A stretch of DNA of 64,000 nucleotides from Promethearchaeia archaeon (GTDB lineage: Archaea > Asgardarchaeota > Lokiarchaeia > Sigyniarchaeales > SOKP01): assembly GCA_029856155.1 (NCBI GenBank), contig JAHQWL010000040.1:62001-126000 (forward strand), written 5' to 3'. Position 1 is the stretch's first letter. Each line of letters opens with the position of its first letter. This document shows positions 26,314 through 35,254 of the stretch, piece after piece. The notes under the pieces are model-generated. The model was not told the DNA's origin, did not search any database, and saw only the letters and a list, made by a program, of their open reading frames with translations. The translations under genes and the position numbers were made by a program.

Positions 26314-27361
26314 AAAAGAAATGACAAATTTAATAAAAGGATATTTAAAGGAAGTTAAATCAAAATTACCCGAATGGCTTAAAGATAAGAAGGAACATAA
26401 GGAAATCTTGGCTGAACTTGAAGAACATATAAGGAGTAAGGCAGAAGAGTTATCTGAAACGGGTCAACCTACATTGGGATCTGTTCAAATGGCAATTTCC
26501 CATATGGGGAGCCCACAAAACATTGCGAAGGAATATAAACGACGAGGAACTCCAAAAGTTTATATCACTAAGGAAATGTGGCCATCTTATCTCAAAGTAC
26601 TAGGAATTGTGTTTGCTGTAGTTATTGGAATTACACTTATCTCACAAATTGTAGATTTCATTTTTGGGAATGTTGATTTTTGGCAATTATTCGGAAATAT
26701 AATTCAGGGAATACAAATTGGATGCCTTTCAACCTTTGCGATAATTACTATAATTTTTGTAGCGTTATCGATGGAGGGTTATTTTCCTGAAGACTTTAAA
26801 TCAAAGAAAATTCGAGAGAAGGAAAAACAACAAATTGAATTAGCACGGGAACAAGGAATTCCGATTTCAGTAATAAAGAAAAGACCGGTAAAACCCTATA
26901 TTAAACCCATTGGAGTTATTATTGGTGGTGTAATCGCTATAATTGTAGGGATTTTCTTTATAGTACTACCAATTCCGGCTATAACAAGCTTGATTGAAGC
27001 GGAATTTCTATTATACCTACAATTCGCAGGTCTATTCATTTTAGTTGAAGGGATCTTGGATTTAAGCAGAGGATTAATAGGAAATAGGCAATTCTTTACT
27101 CATCAGATTCTTCATGGAATTACAATAGGTGTAAAACTCGCATCAATATCAGTAGTAATCTTCATGATGATGAGACCAGAGATATTTCCAATATTATTCG
27201 TTAACGAACCTGGGGACAACCTTATAAATATAGGAGTTGCTCCAGAATACTATGCTATTTTCAGAGGAATTGCCGGTGTAATTATAGCTGTAATAGTACT
27301 AACTACAATTGAAGACTTCTATAGAATTTATAAGGCTGAAAAATACAAATTTTTGAAATAA
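26306..27361 (+). CDS. HAAS-domain (DUF1700-like) membrane protein, partner of PadR
   Basis: This 351-residue membrane protein has the N-terminal HAAS helices (VKSKLPEWLKDKKEH, AELEEHIRSKAEEL), the strand MGSPQNIAKEYKRRGTPKVYIT and about six membrane helices. It aligns by eye with the protein at 21599-22888, sharing RGTPKxYIT, SMEGxxPEDF and the later PEIFPI region. It lacks the long basic coiled coil. Start ATG 26306 is inside the padR end. It is likely a membrane sensor or modulator whose level is set by PadR; mechanism unknown. Confidence 0.75.
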   Translation: MSEKEMTNLIKGYLKEVKSKLPEWLKDKKEHKEILAELEEHIRSKAEELSETGQPTLGSVQMAISHMGSPQNIAKEYKRRGTPKVYITKEMWPSYLKVLGIVFAVVIGITLISQIVDFIFGNVDFWQLFGNIIQGIQIGCLSTFAIITIIFVALSMEGYFPEDFKSKKIREKEKQQIELAREQGIPISVIKKRPVKPYIKPIGVIIGGVIAIIVGIFFIVLPIPAITSLIEAEFLLYLQFAGLFILVEGILDLSRGLIGNRQFFTHQILHGITIGVKLASISVVIFMMMRPEIFPILFVNEPGDNLINIGVAPEYYAIFRGIAGVIIAVIVLTTIEDFYRIYKAEKYKFLK

Positions 27362-27364
27362 ATA

Positions 27365-27392
27365 ATATTTTTTTTATTTTTTTTTATTTTCT
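27365..27392 (+). terminator. T-rich terminator between convergent genes
   Basis: Two long T runs (8 and 9-10 T) follow the HAAS gene stop, before the convergent hydrolase gene. Confidence 0.55.
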
Positions 27393-27454
27393 CATTCTAT
27401 ACTATTTTAGGATTATTTTTGGTTAAATCCGTCTAAAAAAAAAAGGAGTTTTTT

Positions 27455-29698
27455 TTAATATGAAACGTGTGTTGCACTCATATTAACTAATCGTGGTAAA
27501 ATTATACAGGAAGGATAATCTGGACCCGTTAGCAGTGTATTATTCGCAATATTATATTTTAGATAATTGTTTGCTAAGGGCGCTCCTGTATTTGGGTTTG
27601 CCGCAAAGCGTGCATAATTGGAACTCGATATTGCCACACGTATTCTATTTCCTGGAGCGAATACATAAGCAGTAGACCAGCAATCAACTAATAATTCGTA
27701 AACATCTTTTTGGTCCCCTGTCATAAATACATCAGTAGTATAATTATATCTTGATCTAACGGTTAAGGACCCATCTGTTATTAACATCGAACGGCCATCT
27801 GGATAAACATCAGTTAATTTAACAGTGAAATCAGTATCGGTACAGTTAGAAGTTACGAATAAGTTACCCCAAATTCTTCCAACAATTTCAATAGATTCGT
27901 TTAATATAGATGTTTCAAAAATTAGTACATCTGCTCTATTTTCAATTGAACTCTGATCCATTGGGCCTTCGAGATCGAAGGGTTCATTTTGACCCCCTCT
28001 ATTTGGTACTGGATTTCGAGGATCATAGAGATAAGTGAAATTTTTATTTGTTGATGGATAAGAGCTATTGAGTAAACCACCTATAGATGTAAAATACCAT
28101 TTATCATTCACATAATCCAAAGGCCAATCATAAGCGTATCTCCAATAGTTCCACTCACTTGAAGGAGTATCAACGTCTCCCATTAAATAATACGCAACCC
28201 TAGCGCCATCCCAATTTGTAGATTTACCAAGGAGAGCGTAATCAAAAACTTCCTGTTCCCAACTGAATGCTAAATCAAACCCTATTGAATTTTTAGGATA
28301 CGTTAATTCACCCTGTTTTGTAGAATCAAACAAATTTACATGCGTCCATGGTCCCATTATTAACCTTTGTTTTCCACGAGCAGTAGGAGCTCCATAATCA
28401 TCATATCCAATATAACCATCGATTGTACCTTGAAGAAAGTGGTCATACCATCCCCCAACGTGAATTGCAGACACCGAGACGTTCGAATAGTGTGGTCCAG
28501 CTGATATCGATAAAGATGTAGAATTATATAATACCTCATTTTTTGGAAATAAACTAAACAATGTATCTATCTGATATTGGAAATTTTCAGGCGCGACACT
28601 TTCTATCCATGTTTCAGTCAATGATTTATGATAAGAACCCTGGTATATAGCGTGATCGAATAATTCTGGAGTACCAAACCATAATTGTTGTGCGACTAAT
28701 CCTTCAGGGGCCATTCCTGCATAAAAGTATTGATTAATACAAAGAGCAGAAGCACCAGCACTCGCTATTTTACCATTACTCCAACTTTGGTTTAGTATCC
28801 AATTAAGAGTATCAACACCATCTTGATATGATTTAGAAAATAGTAAGAATCTGTCTCCTCCTTCAGAATCATGTGTTCCCCTTAAATCTTGAATGACTAA
28901 GTGATAATCTTGCGTTGAGTAAAATGTTCTATAAATATCCATACCATTTTTTCCATAAGGAGTTCTAATTAGGATTACTGGCTTTGGTGTACCGAATGAA
29001 GCGGGAGCAAAATAAACATCGGTAGCTAATCTAACGCCATCTCTCATTTTAATCATATAAGTTTTTTTATCTGGAGGTTCATAAGCCGTAGATAGGGATA
29101 GAATTGCGGTTGGTGTTGCGATTAATATGGACATCAGTATAATTTGAACAGCTCTCGGAAATTTGTTAAAACTTCGTTTGTCATATTTTTCTATTAATTT
29201 AGAAAGAGAGAGGAAAGAATTTTTCATTCCATAGTGTAAATAAGCTAATAAACTTATTCCTACTGCCGCGATTGAATAGTAGTTTACTTCAATTAAAAGA
29301 AACCAAATAATTCCAATTAATGGAGCAAGAATATTGATTAGTTTTGCTATGATTTTCACTGGTTTTAAGCGAAAATTTTCTCCGATTTGTTTAATATAGT
29401 TGCTACTCACTAAAAGTGAATAAAAGCATATGAAAACGGTTATTGGGAAGTAGATCATTCCAAAAAGTACGATAGATATTTGTTTAATACTAAAGTAAAT
29501 TTTCTCATTTTTAGTGAATAACTTTACACCTTCTCCCAACTCTTTATTTCGATCCTTAAAATAATTGAAATAGTAAGTTACGATGTATAATCCGCGGAAA
29601 ATCAGCAATAAAATCAGATTAGAGATAAATATCTGTTCAAGATTTAGATACCCTAAAGTATAAAGTTGATAAAATATCATTATAATCCAATCAATCAT
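27455..29698 (-). CDS. CocE/NonD (X-Pro dipeptidyl-peptidase S15 type) hydrolase with N-terminal membrane domain
   Basis: Residues 1 to about 215 contain roughly five membrane helices. Residues from about 220 form an alpha/beta hydrolase of the S15/CocE class: MRDGVRLATDVYFAP, LIRTPYGKNG, VIQDLRGTHDSEG, and a nucleophile elbow GASALC with Ser. A candidate acid lies in GGWYDHFLQG and a His in MGPWTHVN. A C-terminal jelly-roll domain with RIWGNLFVTSNCTDTDFTVKL and GNRIRVAISSSNY follows, as in cocaine esterase. The membrane domain would tether the catalytic part, probably on the outside. Substrate (peptide or ester) unknown. Confidence 0.85.
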   Translation of the reverse strand: MIDWIIMIFYQLYTLGYLNLEQIFISNLILLLIFRGLYIVTYYFNYFKDRNKELGEGVKLFTKNEKIYFSIKQISIVLFGMIYFPITVFICFYSLLVSSNYIKQIGENFRLKPVKIIAKLINILAPLIGIIWFLLIEVNYYSIAAVGISLLAYLHYGMKNSFLSLSKLIEKYDKRSFNKFPRAVQIILMSILIATPTAILSLSTAYEPPDKKTYMIKMRDGVRLATDVYFAPASFGTPKPVILIRTPYGKNGMDIYRTFYSTQDYHLVIQDLRGTHDSEGGDRFLLFSKSYQDGVDTLNWILNQSWSNGKIASAGASALCINQYFYAGMAPEGLVAQQLWFGTPELFDHAIYQGSYHKSLTETWIESVAPENFQYQIDTLFSLFPKNEVLYNSTSLSISAGPHYSNVSVSAIHVGGWYDHFLQGTIDGYIGYDDYGAPTARGKQRLIMGPWTHVNLFDSTKQGELTYPKNSIGFDLAFSWEQEVFDYALLGKSTNWDGARVAYYLMGDVDTPSSEWNYWRYAYDWPLDYVNDKWYFTSIGGLLNSSYPSTNKNFTYLYDPRNPVPNRGGQNEPFDLEGPMDQSSIENRADVLIFETSILNESIEIVGRIWGNLFVTSNCTDTDFTVKLTDVYPDGRSMLITDGSLTVRSRYNYTTDVFMTGDQKDVYELLVDCWSTAYVFAPGNRIRVAISSSNYARFAANPNTGAPLANNYLKYNIANNTLLTGPDYPSCIILPRLVNMSATHVSY

Positions 29699-29761
29699 AA
29701 ACTTAAATTTATACTAAGTTATTTATAAAATTATCTATAAGTTCTAGAGCGTCAAACAAAT

Positions 29762-31201
29762 ATGGGAAACAATATAGGAGATTCTATAGAGATTAATCAT
29801 CGAAGATCATTAGGTGTTCATTTAACTTCAAAAGATATTTTTATAAATTATATATTTCCTGAAATTCAAGATAAATTGTGGGAATATAAATGGATAGATT
29901 TGTTCGCTGGGGAAGGTAATTTAATTCTACCAATTTTAAATTCAATTTCCCCCAGCAAACGAATTCAATTTTTTAAAGATCACATTTATTTATATGATAT
30001 TCAACCAGTAATGGTAAAAAATTGTGTTATAAATGCTAAAAATTACGGTATCCCCTCAGAAGTAGCCAATAAAAATATCAATTTGAGAGATAATTTAGAG
30101 AGCTTCCCTGACTTTTTGAATAACACAAAATTTCCTGTATTTCATATAACAAACCCACCATATCTCTATTTAGGATATATACAAAAGCATAAAGAAACTC
30201 AAAAATACTTAGAATTTTTTAAAGGCAAAAATAATGGTTATCAAGATTTATATCAAATTGCTATGATAAACGATCTAAGAAATGAAATTACGAATTTGAT
30301 TTATATTATTCCATCGAATTTTTTATATGGTGCATCTGTTTCAAATAAATTTCGTAAAGATTTCCTTAAATATTATAATATAACAAAAATGACAATATTT
30401 GAAACAAAAGTGTTCGAATACACGGGGACAAACATCTGTATTGGTTTCTTCAAAAGGAAAAAAGCTCCTAAATCTGAAAATCTAAAATTTAAGGGTGTTA
30501 AAATTAAAAAAGAAAATGTTATACTCGAAAAAGAGTATGAACTTAAAACAGAATTTAATTATCGTGCTGGTTCTGAAATAGATGAGTTTCTTAAAAAATT
30601 TCTTGTTCAAAAACCCTTAAAAGTAAATTATTACCTATTAAAACAAGAAGTTCTGCAAAATGATGGAGATAATGAAATTACGGTCATAGACGCTAATAAT
30701 TATCAAAATAATAAATATCAGAAAATAATTCTCTTTATAAATGACGAGCTTAAAGAGAGAATCAGATCAAATATTTTATACGTTCGAACTGTCGATACAG
30801 GTTCTTATAAAGGTAGGGTTGGATTAGGAATAATTTCTGAGGATTTTAAAGTTGATGGAATTTATGTATCAGGGAACACTTATCGAACTCATCCAATCCA
30901 AGTATTTTTTGAACCTAAAATTACACCAGATGAACAGAAATTACTAAAAGATTATTTTAATTTTATTTTAGAATCTTTTAGGGAGAAATTAGACAGTGAG
31001 TTCCTTACAACCTATAAATATTCTGATGCAGAGTATACAAGAAAATATCTAGGTTTAACTCAAGTAAGAAAGTTAATTCAAACTTTTCCTTACAGTAAAT
31101 TAAATTATAATTTCAAGGAAAAATTAAAGGATTTAATTGTAAACAAAAATTTCAACAGTATTTTAGAATTGTTAAAAGCTAGCAAAGATAAAAGCAATTA
31201 A
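29762..31201 (+). CDS. N6-adenine DNA methyltransferase, Eco57I/TaqI-like
   Basis: This 479-residue protein shows a SAM-binding start (KWIDLFAGEGNLILP) and the adenine-methylase motif IV NPPYLYL. The last ~200 residues would be the target recognition domain. No restriction gene is adjacent, so it may be an orphan methylase or the fused type IIG style without a visible nuclease. Start ATG 29762 is good. Its 3' end overlaps the convergent DGGGP synthase gene by 30 nt. Confidence 0.8.
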   Translation: MGNNIGDSIEINHRRSLGVHLTSKDIFINYIFPEIQDKLWEYKWIDLFAGEGNLILPILNSISPSKRIQFFKDHIYLYDIQPVMVKNCVINAKNYGIPSEVANKNINLRDNLESFPDFLNNTKFPVFHITNPPYLYLGYIQKHKETQKYLEFFKGKNNGYQDLYQIAMINDLRNEITNLIYIIPSNFLYGASVSNKFRKDFLKYYNITKMTIFETKVFEYTGTNICIGFFKRKKAPKSENLKFKGVKIKKENVILEKEYELKTEFNYRAGSEIDEFLKKFLVQKPLKVNYYLLKQEVLQNDGDNEITVIDANNYQNNKYQKIILFINDELKERIRSNILYVRTVDTGSYKGRVGLGIISEDFKVDGIYVSGNTYRTHPIQVFFEPKITPDEQKLLKDYFNFILESFREKLDSEFLTTYKYSDAEYTRKYLGLTQVRKLIQTFPYSKLNYNFKEKLKDLIVNKNFNSILELLKASKDKSN

Positions 31202-32044
31202 TCCCAGAAACATGGATGTTTTTAATAATAAACTAATTCTTTTAAAATCCTTTTTTACTAAATTGGGTTTTAACATTAATGTTATAGTATATACTGCTAG
31301 AGCTAATCCAAAAAACATCGAAATCAAAAAGAACATTTGATTTAAAATATTAGTGAAATTTGGTAAAATAAAGAAAACTACGGCTAATATTGCAAATATA
31401 AGAGATAAATTTTTTGATTTTTTAATCCCAATCTTAATTGCTAATGTTTTTACACCTTCATTTTTATCTCCTTCAATATCTTCGCACCCCTTGATAATTT
31501 CTCTAGAGAGTAGAAGGAAGAATGCCGTTAAGAAAAAGAAATATATATATGGAGGAATGTTCGAATTGTTTAAAACAGCTCCGTAAATAAGTCCAATCGA
31601 AAAGGATACACTGACAATTATATTTCCGATAAATCCACTTTTTTTACCCCAAGCTGCGTATAACCAGCCTATAAAAACAAAAAAAAAAGCTATAATAATA
31701 TTCAGATATCCAATATTAAAAAAAATACTATGAAAAATAGCAATTGCAATGCCTACTAAAGAAGTTGCTATCCATAAGATCTTTGCTTGACTTAATGTTA
31801 TTGAACCTCTGGGTATAGGTCTTTCGGGACGGTTTATTTTATCAATTTCAATATCATAATAGTCATTAATGACCATCCCTGAACCTGCGATAAAAAAGTA
31901 AGTAAGAATTCCTAAAATTAGATTCAAAATTAACTTAAAAGGATCTATTCCTAATCTTGTATTTAGAATTCCTATAATAACAGTTAAACTTCCCATTAAA
32001 TCATTAATAGGTCGAAGAATTTCGATGGCATCTTTTAATTTCAT
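31172..32044 (-). CDS. Digeranylgeranylglyceryl phosphate synthase (UbiA family)
   Basis: This 290-residue UbiA-type prenyltransferase has about eight membrane helices and both aspartate-rich motifs: NDYYDIEIDKINRPERPIP near residue 61 and CEDIEGDKNEGVKT near 190. In archaea such an enzyme adds the second geranylgeranyl chain to GGGP to form DGGGP, the core of archaeol. Its operon neighbours (GGGP synthase, GGR) make this the best assignment over menaquinone or heme prenyltransferases. It is the last gene of the four-gene lipid operon. Confidence 0.9.
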   Translation of the reverse strand: MKLKDAIEILRPINDLMGSLTVIIGILNTRLGIDPFKLILNLILGILTYFFIAGSGMVINDYYDIEIDKINRPERPIPRGSITLSQAKILWIATSLVGIAIAIFHSIFFNIGYLNIIIAFFFVFIGWLYAAWGKKSGFIGNIIVSVSFSIGLIYGAVLNNSNIPPYIYFFFLTAFFLLLSREIIKGCEDIEGDKNEGVKTLAIKIGIKKSKNLSLIFAILAVVFFILPNFTNILNQMFFLISMFFGLALAVYTITLMLKPNLVKKDFKRISLLLKTSMFLGLIAFIFASF

Positions 32045-32057
32045 TAAAATACACTCT

Positions 32058-32885
32058 TTATCTTATTGCAAAATTCTTTTTCTGATATTTCCCAGCGTTT
32101 TTAATTTCATCAACTATGCCTTTTAATGAGTTTCCATTATCTTTAAGAATATGATTTTCGATATAAGTACCCATTACGATGATATCTGCTCCAGCGTCCA
32201 CGAAAGCTCTTGCATCTTCTTTATTGTCAACGCCACCACCAGTAATTATTGGAATATTTAGAACTGATGAACATGTTTTTATATGGTCAACAGGAATTTT
32301 TTCTCCTCCCGAACCTGCTTCTAAATATACAATTTTGAAACCAAACATTTCTGCCGCTAAAGCATAAGCTGCTGTTAATTTAGGTTTCTTTCTAGGTAAT
32401 AATCTCGCATTACCTATCCATCCCGCACTACCTCCAGGTTCTATTATTAGGTATGCCATCGAAATATATTCTAAGTTATAAGATTTAATTGTATAAGAAG
32501 CAAGGGCTTGTTGACCAATGATTGAATAAGGATCAGATGAGTTTAATAAAGACATAAAAAAAATCGCATCAGCATGTTTAGAAACATTACTAATACCTCC
32601 AGGAAAAATAATAATTGGGACCGAGACTTTATCTTTTATTGCCACTATTGTATTATCAACAAAGGTTTGATCAAACACAGTACTTCCTCCTATTAAAATG
32701 GCATCAGTACCAGCCTCTTCAGCATATTTTGCCATTTTTCCCGCTTTGGATGGTCCTTGTCTTAATGGATCAGGATCTATTAAAGAAAAATGCAAGGCTC
32801 CTTCAGTATTGATTTTTTTAATTAAATATTCATAAGTACTTTTTTCAATATACTCATCAATTATTATATCAACCATAAAATTCAC
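32058..32885 (-). CDS. Geranylgeranylglyceryl phosphate synthase (PcrB/GGGPS family)
   Basis: This 275-residue TIM barrel has the family motifs HFSLIDPDP, ILIGGSTVF, FPGGISNVSKHAD, FFMSLLNS, LIIEPGGSAGWIG and YLEAGSGG. It transfers geranylgeranyl to sn-glycerol-1-phosphate, the step that fixes archaeal lipid stereochemistry. It is about 15 nt from both neighbours in the operon. Length and the GGS/GSGG phosphate loops are complete. Confidence 0.95.
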   Translation of the reverse strand: MNFMVDIIIDEYIEKSTYEYLIKKINTEGALHFSLIDPDPLRQGPSKAGKMAKYAEEAGTDAILIGGSTVFDQTFVDNTIVAIKDKVSVPIIIFPGGISNVSKHADAIFFMSLLNSSDPYSIIGQQALASYTIKSYNLEYISMAYLIIEPGGSAGWIGNARLLPRKKPKLTAAYALAAEMFGFKIVYLEAGSGGEKIPVDHIKTCSSVLNIPIITGGGVDNKEDARAFVDAGADIIVMGTYIENHILKDNGNSLKGIVDEIKNAGKYQKKNFAIR

Positions 32886-32899
32886 ATCTTTTAAGTTCT

Positions 32900-34291
32900 T
32901 TATTTCTTTTTTGTATTTACAATCATTCTTTCAATATTATCATATATTGCAATAACATTTTCTTTCCAATTAGAAAATTGATCTAAATTTTTCGCAAATT
33001 TTTTATAAAGTTTAGCGATCTCGTTCATTTTTATCCTAAGATAATTTAGATCTAATAATAATTTTGGTTGGGAAATCCCTTTAACAGCTTTAACCGCCAT
33101 ATTAATTAAAGATAAATTTAACCCCCCCGTTGAGGAAATTTCTAAAATTTCTTCTCCTTTCAACAAATCTCGTTCTAAACCAAAATTTAATTCCTCATTT
33201 GAAAGATTTTGCAGAACAATTCTTAATAAATCTAATGAGGCAAATTCAGCTCCAAAACTTGTCATTATATTATAATTATAATCCCATAACTCGTTTATGG
33301 AATTATCATTATTTTCTATTGCATGAACCGCTGAATTTGCAGCATGAAATCCCGCTCTCATAGAGGGATCAATCCCACCACCATGAAGTGGATTAACTTG
33401 ACAGGCAGCATCTCCTACTAACATAAACCCGTTATCCGCACAGGACCATAGTGGCCTTCTTACAGGAACTACACCACCTCCAGTTGAGAGAATTTCAGCT
33501 TTGGATGTTTTAATAAATTCTTGAAATACATTTGTTTTATATAAATCCTTTACTTTGCCTCGATAATCCATAAAGGTACCAATTCCTATATTAATGGAAG
33601 TCTCGTTTTTTGGAAAATACCAGATGTATCCTCCAGGAGCTTTTTCTTGATCTAGAATTATTGTAATGTATTCGGGATCATCTACTTGTTGATCTATAGG
33701 TGAGAATTTTACAATCTCACGATAACATAAAATACTATCGTTTTTTGATATCTTTTTTTCAATTAGGGAACTTCTTACATTTTTTCTTAAGGGAGAATAA
33801 AATCCACTCGCATCAATAACGATTTTTGCATTTAGGTTTATCTTTTCTCCATTTTCTAATTTAACGTGAAGTCCATTTACAGTTCCATTTTTATATAACA
33901 AATCTAATGCCAGTGTTTTATCTAAGAATTGTTTAACACCAGCATCAAGAGCTTCATTCAATAATCTTTGTCCAAATTCTAATCTATTAACGATATAACC
34001 TGCTTGTTTTGGATCTAAAAGAATAATACATTTCTTAAGATTTGGAGAATATAATTTTGCACCTTTTATATGACAAGATAATTCTTCATTTTTTGGATGG
34101 TTAATCTTTAAGAAATCAAAAATTTCATTTCCTACAGCATCACCGCATATTTTATCTCCAATATCTCCTCTTTGTTTTCTATCTATTAAACATACATTTA
34201 AACCCTTCTTTGCGGTAAATCTTGCGGCGCTGGTTCCGCCTGTACCAGCTCCGACTATTATAACATCAAAGGATTTTTCTATGTTTTCCAT
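32900..34291 (-). CDS. Geranylgeranyl reductase (archaeal lipid side-chain saturation)
   Basis: This 463-residue FAD enzyme has GAGTGGTSAARFTAKKG near residue 15, GDKICGDAVGNEIF (the PxxKxCG-like region of archaeal GGRs) and FMLVGDAACQVNPLHGGGI near 300. It saturates the geranylgeranyl chains of DGGGP-type lipids. Its place in the lipid operon supports this over a chlorophyll or menaquinone role. A second, interrupted GGR-like gene lies at 17728. Confidence 0.9.
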   Translation of the reverse strand: MENIEKSFDVIIVGAGTGGTSAARFTAKKGLNVCLIDRKQRGDIGDKICGDAVGNEIFDFLKINHPKNEELSCHIKGAKLYSPNLKKCIILLDPKQAGYIVNRLEFGQRLLNEALDAGVKQFLDKTLALDLLYKNGTVNGLHVKLENGEKINLNAKIVIDASGFYSPLRKNVRSSLIEKKISKNDSILCYREIVKFSPIDQQVDDPEYITIILDQEKAPGGYIWYFPKNETSINIGIGTFMDYRGKVKDLYKTNVFQEFIKTSKAEILSTGGGVVPVRRPLWSCADNGFMLVGDAACQVNPLHGGGIDPSMRAGFHAANSAVHAIENNDNSINELWDYNYNIMTSFGAEFASLDLLRIVLQNLSNEELNFGLERDLLKGEEILEISSTGGLNLSLINMAVKAVKGISQPKLLLDLNYLRIKMNEIAKLYKKFAKNLDQFSNWKENVIAIYDNIERMIVNTKKK

Positions 34292-34349
34292 AATAAAGGA
34301 TCTTATATTGTTAATTAATTTTTGAGTTAAAATAAAAGATTTTTTGATG

Positions 34350-35099
34350 TTAGAGTAAAGTTAAAAGGTATATGATTAAAGTGCTACCTATGGGAACTGT
34401 TAAATCATCATATGTACTCGGAGAAATTAGTTCGATTATGGTTGCAATTGCACTGGTAATTAATGAATATACTAGTATAGTAGGTAAATTCAAAGGGTCT
34501 TGAAAAGTAGGGATTAGCAAGCCAAATAGGTAAAACGAGAGAAAACATAACAGATATGCAGTCCCAAAGAAAGTTAAACTTCCTTCTAAGGTTCTTTTTG
34601 AATTAGTATATTTAAGACACAAACTTATCTTTCCCCAACGTTTTCCTATTATTGAAGCTAAAGTATCAGCAACTATCATTATCAATACTCCTGCGATTGG
34701 AAAATAAAATTGATCTGAAGCGAAAATTCCAAAAATAAATACTAATAATGTAATAGAAATACAATAAAAAAAGGGACCTTGAAGAAAAGCTCTCTTTAAA
34801 CCATTTTCTTGTTCTTCAGAAATTGCATCATATAAATCTTTTAGTTGTTTTACTTTTGATTCTTTTGAGCTAAAATATACTAATATAGTTAAAATACCGG
34901 CTATAATGGTTGACCAAAACGGCCAAAAATAAAACGGTGAGCTTAATATTGCTAAACCAGCAAACATATGGACGGACTTACGTGCTGAGAATTTTGAGAT
35001 TTTTTCCTTTTTGTATAATATCAGAGGTATAAAAATCGCTAAAATCACATAAAAGAAGGTAATTCCAACAATTCCAAGATCAGTGAGAATCCAATTCAT
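34350..35099 (-). CDS. Polyprenol (dolichol/phytol)-kinase-like CTP-dependent membrane kinase
   Basis: This 249-residue protein has about seven membrane helices and the SEC59/phytol-kinase motifs: FSARKSVHMFAGL near 38-50, VADTLASIIGKRWGK near 140-155, and NSKRTLEGSLTFF and SPSTYDDLTVPIGS later. The family phosphorylates polyprenols with CTP. As the first gene of the lipid operon it may phosphorylate geranylgeraniol or an archaeol precursor, allowing salvage or dolichol-phosphate supply for glycosylation. The exact substrate is inference. Confidence 0.8.
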   Translation of the reverse strand: MNWILTDLGIVGITFFYVILAIFIPLILYKKEKISKFSARKSVHMFAGLAILSSPFYFWPFWSTIIAGILTILVYFSSKESKVKQLKDLYDAISEEQENGLKRAFLQGPFFYCISITLLVFIFGIFASDQFYFPIAGVLIMIVADTLASIIGKRWGKISLCLKYTNSKRTLEGSLTFFGTAYLLCFLSFYLFGLLIPTFQDPLNLPTILVYSLITSAIATIIELISPSTYDDLTVPIGSTLIIYLLTLL

Positions 35100-35254
35100 T
35101 TTAGTATCATTTTGTTTAATTAATAAACCAAAAAAGTATTCTTACTTTAAAGACTTTTTTACCACGTAAGATTTTATTACAAATAAGAATATGAAAGTTC
35201 TTATATTGAAGGGAATTTATTATAAATCAATAATTACTATTATATCTTCTAAAA

